Source: Ctena decussata
Taxonomy: Eukaryota; Mollusca; Bivalvia; Lucinida; Lucinidae
Assembly: GCA_963989385.1 (NCBI GenBank)
Contig: OZ022501.1
Span: forward strand, 20,484,102-20,548,101
Length of the DNA: 64,000 bases
Direction: 5' to 3'
This document shows positions 31,335-43,191 of this stretch, in pieces (the stretch's first letter is position 1; each line of letters opens with the position of its first letter). A program made the position numbers and the translations under genes. The notes under the pieces are model-generated. The model ran no database searches, was not told the DNA's origin, and saw nothing but the letters and a program-made list of their open reading frames with translations.

Positions 31335-34300
31335 GCAAGAAAGCACAGGACAGCGTGCTACTTAGTGACTTTCCCCATAAAGTAGTAAGCCTAGGGCATC
31401 GTGTCATTTCATGAATTTTCCGCTGTGGTGTGATCTAACTGCAAGAAAGCACAGGACAGCGTGCTACTTAGTGGCTTTCCACATAGAGTAGTAAGCCCAG
31501 GGCATCGTGTCATTTCATGAATTTTCCGCTGTGGTGTGATCTAACTGCAAGAAAGCACAGGACAGCGTGCTACTTAGTGGCTTTCCACATAGAGTAGTAA
31601 GCCCAGGGCATCGTGTCATTTCATGAATTTTCCGCTGTGGTGTGATCTAACTGCAAGAAAGCACAGGACAGCGTGCTACTTAGTGGCTTTCCACATAGAG
31701 TAGTAAGCCCAGGGCATCGTGTCATTTCATGAATTTTCCGATGTGGTGTGATCTAAGTACAAGAAAGCACAGGACTGTGTGCTACTTGGTGACTTTCAGT
31801 GTAGTACTAAGCCCGGGCCATAACGCCATTTCATGACTTTTCCGCTGTGGTGTGATCTAACTATAAGAAAGCACAGGACAGTGTGCTATTTAGTGACTTT
31901 CCCCATAAAGTAGTAAACCCAAGCCATCATGTCATTCTATGACTTTTCCTATGTGGTGTGATCTGACAGCAAGAAAGCACAGGACAGTGTGCTAATTAGT
32001 GACTTTCCCATAAAGTAGTAAACCCAAGCCATCATGTCATTTCATGACTTTTCCTATGTGGTGTGATCTGACAGCAAGAAAGTACAGGACAGCGTGCTAC
32101 CTAGTGACTTTCCCCATAAAGTAGTAAACTCAAGCCATCGTGTCATTTCATGACTTTTCCTATGTGGTGTGATCTGACAGCAAGAAAGTACAGGACAGCG
32201 TGCTACCTAGTGACTTTCCCCATAAAGTAGTAAACTCAAGCCATCATGTCATTTCATGACTTTTCCTATGTGGTGAGATCTGACAGCAAGAAAACACAGG
32301 ACAGCGTGCTACCTAGTGACTTTCCCCATTAGGTAGTAATTAGAATCTTAAAAAGTTCCTTCAAGAGCAGAGAATACATACAGAAGTAGGAACATGGGCC
32401 AGACTACGTAGTTTCGGCTAATAAAGCCTCGTCAGTGACCCTGACAATATCTGGTGACGAAACCAGAAAAAAGCATACTGTAATTTCTTAATTTTAATTG
32501 GACAGTCGATCCAAAGACTGATTAGTTTCAAAAGGATCCAAATAATATAAAAGACGATGATCTAAAATAATAGTCTAAATCGATCTCAAATTTTAGATTT
32601 CTAAGAATCTATCCTCTGATCTCAAAGGATGTAAATAAAATATAATCTGCACTATGGATGATGTACGGGGAGACGTTTTACGGCCGCCACACGGTCCCAT
32701 TTAGGTAGTAAACCCAAGCCATCATGTCATTTCATGACTTTTCGTATGTGGTGTGATCTGACAGCAAGAAAGCACAGGACAGCGTGCTACTTAGCGACTT
32801 TCCCCATAAAGTAGTAAACCCAAGCAATCAAGTCATTTCATGACTTTTCGTATGTGGTGTGATCTGACAGCAAGAAAACACAGGACAGCGTGCTACTTAG
32901 CGACTTTCCCCATAAAGTAGTAAACCCAAGCAATCAAGTCATTTCATGACTTTTCGTATGTGGTGTGATCTGACAGCAAGAAGCACAGGACAGCATGCTG
33001 ATTAGTGACTTTCCCCTAAAGTAGTAAACCCAAGCCATCATGTCATTTCATGACTTTAACTATGTGGTGTGATCTGACTGCAAGAAAGCACAGGACAGCA
33101 TGCTACTTAGTGACTTTCCCCATAACGTAGTAAACCCAAGCCATCATGTCATTTTATGACTTTTCCTATGTGGTGTGATCTATCCAAGAAAGCACAGGAC
33201 AGCGTGCTACTCAGTGACTTTCCCAATAAAGAGTTAAACCCAAGCCATCAAGTCATTTCATGCCTTTTCCTATGTGGTGAGATCTGACAGCAAGAAAGCA
33301 CAGGACAGCGTGCTACTCAGTAACTTTCCCCATAAAGTAGTAAACCCAATCCGTCATGTCATTTTATGACTTTTCCTATGTGGTGTGATCTGACAGCAAG
33401 AAAGCACAGGACAGTGTGCTACTTAGTGACTTTCTCCATAAAGTAGTAAACCCAAGCCATCATGTCATTTCATTACTTTTCCTATGTTGTGTGATCTGAG
33501 AGCAAGAAAGTACAGGACAGCCTGCTACTTAGTGACTTTCCCCATAAAGTAGTAAACCCAAGCCATCATGTCATTTCATTCCTTTTCTTATGTGGTGTGA
33601 TCTGACAGCAAGAAAGCACAGGACAGCTTGCTACTTAGTGACTTTCCCCATAAAGAAGTAAACCTAAGCCATCATGTTATTCATTACTTTTCCTGTGTGC
33701 AGTGATCTGATACCAAGAAAGCACAGGACAGCGTGCTACCTAGTGACTTTCCCCATAAAGTAGTAAACCCAAGCCATCGTGTCATTTCACGTCTTTTCCT
33801 ATGTGGTGTGATCTGACACCAAGAAAGCACAGGACAGCGTGCTACCTAGTGACTTTCCCCATAAAGTAGTAAACCCTAGCCATCGTGTCATTTCATGACT
33901 TTTCCTATGTGGTGTGATCTAACAGCAAGAAAGCACAGGACAGCGTACTACTTAGTGACTTTCTCCATAAAGTAGTAAACCCAAGCCATCATGTCATTTT
34001 ATGACTTTTCCTATGTGGTGTGATCTGACAGCAAGAAAGCACAGGATAGTGTGCTACTACATTTACTTTCCCCATAAAGTAGTAAACCCAAGCCATCATG
34101 TCATTTCATGACTTTTCCTATGTGGTGTGATCTGACACCAAGAAAGCACAGGACAGCTTGCTACTTAGTGACTTTCCCCATAAAGAAGTAAACCTAAGCC
34201 ATCATGTTATTTTATTACTTTTCCTGTGTGCAGTGATCTGACACAAAGAAAGCACAGGACAGCGTGCTACCTAGTGACTTTCCCCATAAAGTAGTAAACC

Positions 34301-34790
34301 CAAGCCATCGTGTCATTTCACGTCTTTTCCTATTTGGTGTGATCTGACACCAAGAAAGCACAGGACAGCGTGCTACCTAGTGACTTTCTCCATAAAGTAG
34401 TAAACCCTAGCCATCGTGTCATTTCATGACTTTTCCTATGTGGTGTGATCTGACAGCAAAAAAGCACAGGACAGCGTACTACTTAGTGACTTTCTCCATA
34501 AAGTAGTAAACCCAAGCCATCATGTCATTTTATGACTTTTCCTATGTGGTGTGATCTGACAGCAAGAAAGCACAGGACAGTGTGCTAATTAGTGACTTTC
34601 CCATAAAGTAGTAAACCCAAGCCATCATGTCATTTCATGACTTTTCCTATGTGGTGTGATCTGACTGCAAGAAAGCACTGGACAGCTTGCTACTTAGTGA
34701 CTTTCCCCATAAAGTAGTAAACCCAAGCCATCATGTCATTTCATGACTTTTCCTATGTGGTGTGATCTGACAGCAAGATTGTGCCACTTT
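31268..34790 (+). repeat. 106-bp satellite array, about 30 units
   Basis: The unit includes GTAGTAAACCCAAGCCATCA, CATTTCATGACTTTTCCTAT, GTGGTGTGATCTGACAGCAA and GACAGCGTGCTACTTAGTGA. Early units (to about 31860) have TTTTCCGCTGTGG and AGCCCAGGGCATCGTG; later units have TTTTCCTATGTGG. Local pairs or triplets of units are nearly identical (for example around 31440-31740 and 33700-34500), indicating recent segmental amplification. Interrupted at 32340-32695. Confidence 0.92.
32340..32695 (+). repeat. 370-bp family copy inserted in the satellite
   Basis: Flanked by CCCATTAGGTAGTAA (32325-32339) and CCCATTTAGGTAGTAA (32696-32711), the same variant of the satellite junction on both sides. The body runs from TTAGAATCTTAAAAAGTTCC to ACGGCCGCCACACGGT. 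Confidence 0.75.
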
Positions 34791-35004
34791 GTGACTTTTA
34801 CAGGATGAATGAATGCCCAGGGCATTGTACCATTTTCTGACATCCTCAACGTGACATCAAGAACACACAAGAATGGAGGAGATTAAAATGGTCGCGCTGT
34901 TAGCCATCTCAAAGTAGCAATAATAGCCACTAATTGGGAAAAGTTACTGTCACTTTGAACTTCCCATTTGCTGGCTAATAACGTGATTAATAAAATTAAG
35001 TCTA
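34791..35004. other. Degenerate satellite edge and spacer
   Basis: GTGCCACTTTGTGACTTTTA and CATTTTCTGACATCC are decayed satellite units; no gene. Confidence 0.5.
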
Positions 35005-36190
35005 TAATAGTTCTTTCAAGAGCAGAGAATACCTTCAGAAGAAGGAACATGGGCCAGACTACGTAGTTTCGACTAATAAAGCCTCATCAGGGACCCTGAC
35101 AATAGCTGGTGACGAAACCAGAGGAAAGCATACTGCAATTTCTTAATTTTAATTGGGCAGTCGAATCATAGACTAACTAGCTTCAAAAAGGGTCCAAAAA
35201 TATAAAAGAAGATGATCTAGAATAAGAGTATAAATCAATCTAAAATTTTAGATTTCTCAAAATATTTCCTCTGATCTAAAAGGACGAAACTAAAATAAAA
35301 TCTGCACTTTGAATGATGTACGAGGAGACGATTTACAGCCGCAACACGGCACAACACCAGCTGCAGTGAAATCAAATTAAAATCTTAGAGATCCTTCAAG
35401 AGCAGGGAATACCTTCAGAAGAAGGGACATGGGTCATACTACGTAGTTTCGGCTAATAAAGCCTCATTAGTGACCCAGACAACATCTGGTGACGAGACCC
35501 ATACTGCAATATCTTAATTTTAATTGGGAAGTCGATTAAAAAACTGACTAGCTTCAATAAGGGTCCAACAAATATAAAAGACGATGATCTAGAATAAGAG
35601 TATAAATCAATCTAAAATTTCAGATTTCTCAGAATATATCCTCTGATATCAAAGGTCGAAACTAAAACAAAATCTGCACTATGGATGATGTACAGGGAGA
35701 CGTTTTACGGCCGCCACACGGCACAACACCAGCTGCAGTGAAGTCAAATTAATATCTTAAAGAGTTCCTTCAAGAGCAGGGAATACCTTCAGAAGAAGGA
35801 ACTTGGGCCAGAGTACGTAGTTTCAGCTAATAAAGCCTCATCAGTGACCCTGACAATATCTGGTGACGAAACAAGAGAAAAGCATACTGCAATTTCTTAA
35901 TTTTAATTGGGCAGTCAATTCAAAGACGGACTAGTATCAAAAAGGGTCCAAATAATATAAAAGACGATGATCTAGTGTAAGAGTCTTAATCAATCTAAAA
36001 TTTCAGATTTCTCAGAATATATCGTCTGGTTTCAAAGGACGAAAGTAATATAAAATCTGCACTACGGATGATGTACGAAGAGACGTTTTACGGCCGCCAC
36101 ATGGCACAACACCAGCTGCAGTGAAGTCAAATTTAAATCTTAAGGATTTCTTTCAAGAGCAGAAAATACCTTCAGAAGAAGGAACATGGG
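35005..36190 (+). repeat. 370-bp family, three tandem copies and a truncated fourth
   Basis: Units start near 35005, 35377, 35748 and 36122. Each has GAGTTCCTTCAAGAGCAG-like starts, CTACGTAGTTTCGGCTAATA, ACAATATCTGGTGACGA, and ends with ACGTTTTACGGCCGCCACAC followed by ACCAGCTGCAGTGAAGTCAA. The fourth breaks at GGAACATGGGCC (36190). Confidence 0.85.
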
Positions 36191-36812
36191 CCTATACCTG
36201 GCATATCATACTATGCTTTCAAACAGTCTAGTGAGTGCGTTCATTGCTGTCTTCTAGAAACTGAACAAAGGCACCAAAGGTGCTGATCAGGGAAGATCCT
36301 GCTTCTATATGTGAACGTGTAGGTCATGCTTCTACGTGTAAACGTATTGGGTAAAACATAAATCTAATGCTGCAGTGGCTAATGACCCAATCATGTTTAA
36401 TAACTTTGTTTCCCCCTTTAACTGCACGCCGGTTGGTCGGTCATACGTCTCGATGATGGTACTGTTACGAAATGGATCCGATCGTGGACTATGTCGTCGA
36501 AATCATTTTAATCCTTTAAATCAGTAGAGCTACAGTTTTTAGGGCAACTGTGGTAATAAAACATTTACGGAAATTGTGGCTACGTTATGCATGGGTTGTT
36601 TGTGAATACCTCTCGTGGACAGGGTATTGCATGATTTTAAGGTGAATACCTGCACGAGTCTTTTGATTGTGGACAGCGTGTTGCATGATTTTAATGTGAA
36701 TACCTGCACGCTTATATTCGAGTCCCATGATTTAAATGTGAGACGCATACTATTTATATGCCTATCTTTTATTGAAAAGTTAGACGTGGCTGTTTAATTC
36801 TTATACTGAGGA
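36191..36812. other. Upstream flank of the LTR element, with 55-bp direct repeats
   Basis: No gene is readable. Two units containing TTGCATGATTTTAA and GTGAATACCTGCACG lie at about 36605-36710. The last 18 bp before the LTR (TAATTCTTATACTGAGGA) are identical to the 18 bp before the 3' LTR. This suggests the flank may be the 3' internal region of an adjoining element copy. Confidence 0.5.
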
Positions 36813-37623
36813 TGTTATATTGTTGTGTGCCCAGATTCTGAGTTTAGACCTGAATGGCACATCAAGTCCGGCAGTCAGCTGTTAGGGCTTAGAGCCACGT
36901 CTCACCTGGAGATTCGATATACGTCTCCAGGTTAATACCAACCCGGGTAGAGCAGTTACAACGCCCTTGTGCATGTATTCCTAGCAGAGGCGGGAAGCAC
37001 AAAATATTGGCAAAATCGATGTAATTACTGCAGAGGTGAAAGTGGGACAGTGTTCGTCCACTAAAGTGTGTCATATTATATTTAGACTGGTCTCTGGTAC
37101 GATCCAGGGAGCGACCAGTATATAATCGTGCACGTGTTAATATAAGTTGGTGTTCCTCATGATATATGGACTGGCCCATGACATGATCCAGGGAACGACA
37201 AAGTGAAGTCTACCAACATAAGGCCTTGTTTTTTTTTTGTATGAGCTCAAACTGACGTCTTTTGTTCTTTGTGTTTCCTTTAGTTCATGGCGCTGAGCCG
37301 AGTACGGTGTTGACGTCAGACAGTAATCTATTTGCGCATTGCACGCAAATCGATTACAGATTTGAAACAAACACCTTACTTGGGCCAGCGACATAAACTA
37401 ATATGTGTTGTATATTATTGTAATTGTGACAGTTGTAAATTGTATTGTTGTATATTGAATTTACATTATATATAAACTTCAAAACTTCTAACGTTGTTAG
37501 AGTTTCCTTGTTAGTGTAATACACTGGTAGATAACCCTTTAACCGGAAGTCACCCTCCGCCGTCCTGGCGACGCATAAGGCTCTACACCCGTGTCGACCG
37601 AGTGTAAAGCCTTCTGCGTAACA
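36813..37623 (+). repeat. 5' LTR
   Basis: TGTTATATTG...GCGTAACA, with 5-bp inverted termini. A TATATAA at 37119-37125 could be the promoter. It differs from the 3' LTR, by eye, at two bases (37395 and 37456) and one T in a T-run (10 versus 9). Confidence 0.85.
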
Positions 37624-37641
37624 TGGGGTCAGAAGTGGGAT
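37624..37641 (+). other. Primer-binding site
   Basis: TGGGGTCAGAAGTGGGAT directly follows the 5' LTR CA. It resembles the TGG-starting tRNA 3'-end complements used for minus-strand priming. The tRNA species was not determined. Confidence 0.7.
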
Positions 37642-38553
37642 TTGATTTCCGGTTAATATCTGCCAGTGTAACACATTGACAATATATACAGAATCTAGGC
37701 ACAATTTTGCCAGACATTTTTTTTTATTATTAGTGACTTTCTGATTGTTCTTTCCTAAGGTGACGTAAGGCTGTGAATTTTAGGGGAGCAATTTTGCCAC
37801 TAAATTCTTTGTAAATGTAACCTACACTCAATTAAGGTCAACTATCCTTATTCCCTGCGTGATGAAGTGCGATAGCCCATGCATTAATTTGTGATAGAAT
37901 GTAACAGGTTGCATATCTGAGTGGGGAAACTGAGGTATATAGACCTGAATTGTCTTGGCACGGATGATACATATTTAGTTTTAAGGTCCGTTTGAGTACC
38001 TTGGCACTGCTGTTGCATGACAATCTGTTAGTTTATTAACTTAAACGTTTTGTACGTTGTTTCGTAACCGTTACTGAGGTCCATTTTATGTCCTGATTTA
38101 GTAACGTAGGTTACTCGTAACGTAATATAGTATCGTTACAATGAATTAAACCTAATAGCAGAATCTTAAGTTTGATTTACCGTTGGTATCTTATAAGGTT
38201 TTGTAATGTAGGACGTACAGTTGTCGTGTCAGTGTTAATACGTTGCGTTACATACGTTACGTTTGTATATCCGATACGCTAGATCAAGTTGGGCGTAATT
38301 GTAATGTGGGTTATTTACGTCATCTAATTACGTCATTTAATAGTGAAAAGTAATTCTCGGCAAAGTCAACGTCAGTTTATGACGTCATTTCCGGTCTGTT
38401 ATGAACGTAACTTTAATGGCTACGTCCAGATCGCGAGTATACTAATTAATCAACGTTTTAGTTGGATTAGTTCGTTATTATTATTGTTAACGTTTTAGTT
38501 AACGTGTGTGACTATAAGTGAACGTCGGTTACAGTTAAATTAACGTGAGCATT
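37642..38553 (+). other. Long untranslated leader of the LTR element
   Basis: About 910 bp, rich in TTACGT/AACGT words, without an open frame of note; it would contain packaging signals. The length is unusual but fits large Gypsy leaders. Confidence 0.5.
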
Positions 38554-40206
38554 ATGTTAAGCGTCATGGATCAGTTAGTTAAGACGGGAAGGGAGTTAGG
38601 TTATGAAGGGCAGGCATTGCAGGAATTTGTAAAGCAACAGCAAGAGACTGAAAGGGCAGAAAGGCACGCGGTAAGGGAACTTGATAAAGAGAAGATCGCG
38701 GCGGAGAAAGAAAGGATCGCGGCGGAGAAAGAAAAGATTGCGCAGGCCGAAAAAGATAGGGAAATTGAATTGGCTAGGATCGCGACGGAAGAAGCTAAGA
38801 TTGCGGCGGATAGGGCGACGGAAGAAGCTAAGATTGCGGCGGATAGGGAAATCGAGATGGCGCGGATTGAAAGTATAGAGCGGCAAGCCGAGAAAGATAG
38901 GGAAGCTAGGTTGTATCAAGTCGAAAGCGATAAGGAAGCAAAGTTGTCGAGCGAAGTTGAGTTAGAAAAGTTGAAGTATAGTTTTGAATTGCAGCAACGC
39001 GAGTTAAAGAATCAGATAGAGTTGCAGAAGGTAACGTTTAGAGTTGAATTAGAAAAACAGAAGGCTGAAAAGTTAGCGCATGCGCGAGATCCCAAATTAC
39101 CGTATTTTGATGAAAGTAAGGACAAAATGGATAGTTACTTATCAAGGTTTGAGAAATACGCGACGGCGAATAAATGGGATAAAAACGTTTGGGCTGCATA
39201 TTTAAGCGCATTACTTAAAGGTCGCGCGCTTGATGTCTATGATAGATTGTCTGTAGATGATGCAGCAGATTATGACAAGTTGAAAGATACGTTGTTAAAG
39301 AATTTTGATATGACTGAACGCGGATTTAGGAAGAAATTTCGCTATGATAGGCCTGAAAAGTCCGAAACGTTTATTCAGTTTAGTAGTAGACTTAGGTCGT
39401 ATCTTAATAAATGGTTAAAAATGGCGAAAGTAGACCAGTCTTACGAAGCTGTTTGCGATTTTTTCGCTAGAGATCAGTTTTTAGAATCCTGTAGTAAAGA
39501 ACTATATGTTCATTTGAAACCGAAAACATTCACGAATCTAGGTGAGATGGCTAGGGAAGCAGATTTATTTGCAGAAGCACGTGGCGGTGTCTACGCTTGT
39601 GTTAATAAGGGGCAGCGTGATAGTAAGGGCGTAACTCAGAGTAGATCTGATAATAAGCCGAGTGCGAAGCCAGAGATAAAATGTAGTATTTGTGGTAAGG
39701 GACATTTAACATATAAATGTTTTAAGAATCCCGATAGGAAGCAAGCATATAGTGCGGAGGTAGGTGCAAGTGTAAGCGGGTATAGCGGAAGTAAGGGGAG
39801 TAGTTATGCACCGAAAGATGAGACACAAAGATCACAGAGTAAGAGCGATACTGTACAGACGAAGGGTAGTAATTCAGATCGTGGCCGTGGTCGGGGTTAT
39901 TCCCGCGGACGTGGTCGGGGTGGCGGACATCAAATGAGCTTTTGTAAAACTACAATGAATAGGTCTCATGAAATTGAAGGTCTCTATAAGAGTAAGGAAG
40001 AAAGTCCACTAATCAATGATAACGTGGATAAGGAAGGTGTCTGTTACTTTTTAAGGTCGCAATTACCAACAGCGCAGGGTACGGTTAATGGTAAGACTGT
40101 TGTAGTTTTAAGGGACACAGGTTGTACTGGGTGTGTCGTTCGTAGAAACTTGGTTTCTAATGATCAGTTACTTGGTAGAGAATCTGATGTAACTTTGATT
40201 GATTAA
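38554..40206 (+). CDS. Retrotransposon gag with C-terminal protease start
   Basis: I start at ATG 38554 (MLSVMDQLV). Residues about 30-175 are a highly charged Glu/Lys/Arg/Ala coiled coil with repeated EKERIAAEKEK-type units. A capsid-like region follows (LPYFDESKDKMDSYLSRFEK onwards). A zinc knuckle CSICGKGHLTYKC has CX2CX3HX4C spacing, one residue shorter than the usual CX2CX4HX4C. An RG-rich stretch and a protease motif LRDTGCTGCVV come next. The frame ends in TAA at 40204-40206, within the protease/integrase linker. The integrase frame continues in the same phase, so this stop replaced a sense codon or is read through. Confidence 0.85.
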   Translation: MLSVMDQLVKTGRELGYEGQALQEFVKQQQETERAERHAVRELDKEKIAAEKERIAAEKEKIAQAEKDREIELARIATEEAKIAADRATEEAKIAADREIEMARIESIERQAEKDREARLYQVESDKEAKLSSEVELEKLKYSFELQQRELKNQIELQKVTFRVELEKQKAEKLAHARDPKLPYFDESKDKMDSYLSRFEKYATANKWDKNVWAAYLSALLKGRALDVYDRLSVDDAADYDKLKDTLLKNFDMTERGFRKKFRYDRPEKSETFIQFSSRLRSYLNKWLKMAKVDQSYEAVCDFFARDQFLESCSKELYVHLKPKTFTNLGEMAREADLFAEARGGVYACVNKGQRDSKGVTQSRSDNKPSAKPEIKCSICGKGHLTYKCFKNPDRKQAYSAEVGASVSGYSGSKGSSYAPKDETQRSQSKSDTVQTKGSNSDRGRGRGYSRGRGRGGGHQMSFCKTTMNRSHEIEGLYKSKEESPLINDNVDKEGVCYFLRSQLPTAQGTVNGKTVVVLRDTGCTGCVVRRNLVSNDQLLGRESDVTLID

Positions 40207-41790
40207 TCTACCCAAAGGTATCCCTTAGCAATGGTTGACATAGATTGTCCATTTTTCACAGGAAAAACTGAGGCATTGTGCATGGAAGAGACATTGTATG
40301 ACCTGGCTATTGGAAATATTGACGGGTCAAAACTTCCCGATATGTCCCATTTTGCAATGGCGGCAGTGACTAGGTCACAAGCTAAGCAAGGTGAAGAGGT
40401 CTATAAGAAACTTAAAGTTCCTGATCAAATTATTGCTAGTGATAAGGAGGCATTGAAGCAGGCCCAAGTTGTTGACCCTAAATTGAATGGCATAAGGCAA
40501 AGAGAGGAATCTGGGAATGTGACTATTAGTCGTGGATTGAACCGAGGTGAAACTAAGTTTATCCGAAAGAAAGATTTATTGTATAGGCAGTTTACTAAGG
40601 GAAACAAGGTCACTTTGCAACTTATTATCCCTGAAGGTTTTCATGCAAAGGTGTTAAGATTGGCGCACGAAACCTTGATGTCAGGTCATTTGGGCATAAA
40701 GAAAACTATGGATAGAGTGTTAACTGAGTTCTTTTGGCCTGGAATTTGTGGTGATGTGGCAAGGTTTTGTAAATCTTGTGACATATGTCAAAGGACTATT
40801 CAAAAAGGTCGTGTCACTAAGGTTCCTTTAGGAAAGTTGCCACAGATTGACACACCATTTAAACGAGTCGCTGTTGATATAGTTGGACCGATAGAACCTC
40901 GTTCTGACAGGAAATCCCGCTATATTTTAACAATGATAGACTATGCGACGAGATATCCCGAGGCGGTAGCGTTACCCGGCATTGAAACGGAACGCGTAGC
41001 CGAAGCGTTAGTTGAGATGTTTAGTAGAGTTGGCATACCTGATGAAATGTTAACAGATTGCGGAAGTCAGTTTACTGCTGAAGTTATGAAAGAAGTAAGC
41101 AGGCTGTTATCACTCCAGCAGTTAACCACGACGCCGTATCATCCTATCTGTAACGGTCTTGTAGAGCGTTTTCACGCGACGTTGAAGCAAATGCTACGTA
41201 GGATGTGCGCAGAACGTCCAAAAGACTGGGATAAATATCTCCCAGCACTACTGTTTGCAATAAGGGAGGTTCCGCAAGAGTCATTAGGGTTTTCTCCGTT
41301 CGAATTGTTATACGGACGTAACGTTAAGGGCCCTATGGCAATATTACGTGAATTATGGTCGAAGAGGTACAGGATGAGCAGGTTCTGTCTACGTACCAGT
41401 ACGTAATTGAGTTGAGAGAACGGTTAGAGCAGACGTGTAAGTTAGCACATGATAATTTACGGAAAGTACAAGTAAAGCAAAAGGCTTATTATGACAAACG
41501 CGCTAGTTCGCGTAAATTTAACGTGGGAGATAAAGTACTGTTATTACTGCCAACTGACAGTAATAAACTGTTATTGCAGTGGAAGGGTCCATATGAAGTA
41601 GTAGAGGTGGTGAATAGAATGGATTATAAAATCGACGTCAATGGTGTCGTGAGTACATATCATGCTAATATGCTGAAACAGTATGTCGAACGTCGTACTG
41701 TGCCGTCACATTGTTTATTGTCGACTGAGACTACAGAGTCGGTTGATGACGATGGTAGTGATGAATTTTCTCTTGATGATTGTGCTTTCC
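40207..41790 (+). pseudogene. Retrotransposon integrase (frameshifted)
   Basis: In phase with gag-PR after the stop. An N-terminal HHCC zinc-binding region (AHETLMSGHLGIKK, then CDICQ) is followed by the catalytic core: VAVDIVGP, LTDCGSQF and NGLVERFH supply the D, D and E. The frame shifts near 41355-41365. The C-terminal part continues with a KFNVGDKVLLLLP / WKGPYEVVE GPY/F-type module, to about 41700. It would insert the cDNA into chromosomes in the nucleus. This copy cannot make a complete protein without frameshifting. Confidence 0.85.
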
Positions 41791-43191
41791 GACAGCTAAA
41801 GAGCCGGAAACTTATAATGACGTCAGTATTTCAGATACGTTAACGTCAGAACAACGTACGGAGGTTGAAGCGTTGATTAAACAGTACCCGGATGTACTAT
41901 CAAGTTTACCCGGTCGAACTGATCAAATACAGCACGATATCAAACTACTCACGTCAGAACCCATACGGACGAAAGGTTATTCTATCCCGTATAAGACGCG
42001 TAACGTCATGGAGACGGAGATACAGGATATGTTAGATTTAGGGGTAATCGAGCCGTCGATTTCACCGTATTCATCTCCTGTTGTCCTAGTTCCGAAGAAA
42101 GACGGATCAGTTAGATTCTGTATCGACTTCCGGAAGCTTAACAAAGTGACGGAATTCGATGCAGAACCTATGCCAAATATGGAGGAGGTTATCAATAAAA
42201 TGTCGGGACATAAATTCTTTACAAAGATGGACCTGAGTAAGGGTTATTGGCAAGTCAGTCTTACTGAAAGGTCTAAACCTTTGACGGCATTTGAAACGCC
42301 TAAGGGTTTATTCCAGTTTAAAACTATGCCCTTCGGTTTGGTCAATTCGGGAGCCTCTTTTTGTAGGTCAATGAGAATCATATTGTCCAATCTCCCAAAT
42401 GTTGACAGCTTTGTTGATGACATGTGGATATTTACTGAAACATGGAAGGATCATGTGACGTCATTACGTCAAGTGTTAGATCGGCTCAGGTCGGCCAAAT
42501 TGACGGCAAAACCATCTAAATGCATGATCGGATATGGCAGTATCGAGTGCCTTGGTCACAATATCGTCGGACAGACGGTACGACCGCAAGAGGACAAGAT
42601 ACAGGCTGTCAGAGATGCTCCTCGTCCATGTACGAAAAGGCAAATTAAATCTTTTCTGGGATTAGCTGGGTTTTATCGTCGTTTTATCCCAAATTTCTCA
42701 TCCATAGCTTCTCCTCTGACTGATTTAACTAAACGGGATAGACCTAATTCTATCAAAGATTGGCAAGATCAGCATGAAAGGGCATTTCAAACCCTGAAGA
42801 GTAGACTCACGTCTAGTCCTATTCTTCGCTTACCTGTTTTTCAAGAAGGTAACCCGTTTGTACTCCGAATAGACGCTTCAGACGTTGGTCTTGGAGCTAT
42901 TTTGCTTCAGGAATTCGAAGGTGAAGGTCGTTTGCCGATTGCTTATGGTAGCAAGAAATTGTTACCTCGGGAAAGGAACTCTCTGTAATTGAAAAGGAAT
43001 GTTTGGGTATAATCTGGGGTGTTGAGAAATTTCGTAAGTACCTGTATGGGGCGGAGTTCCTACTTGAAACTGACCACAAACCTTTGTCCTATATGCAGAC
43101 AGCTAAGGTGCTCAATCCCCGAATCATGCGTTGGGCCATAAAATTACAGCCGTACAGATTCAGGATCGTTGCTATCCGCGGCCAAGATAAA
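41791..43191 (+). pseudogene. Retrotransposon reverse transcriptase and RNase H (frameshifted, 3' truncated)
   Basis: RT motifs: YSSPVVLVPKKDGSVRFCID, FTKMDLSKGYWQV, FKTMPFGLVNSGASF and the active site FVDD (42410-42421; F instead of the more common Y). Then GHNIVG, IKSFLGLAGFYRRFIPNF and the RNase H start FVLRIDASDVGLGAILLQ. A frameshift near 42980 interrupts RNase H, which resumes as IEKECLGIIWGVEKF and ETDHKPLSYM. It is cut at AIRGQDK, where deleted sequence joins the 3' LTR region. Confidence 0.85.

Noticed and set aside
31268..34790. CRISPR-like appearance of the regularly spaced repeats
   Set aside because: Units are contiguous 106-bp satellite monomers without unique spacers, in a eukaryotic genome.
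40231..41406. Integrase and RT as two different elements lying side by side
   Set aside because: The frame is continuous from the protease through the linker into integrase. One pair of near-identical LTRs encloses all domains, and the order matches a known lineage.
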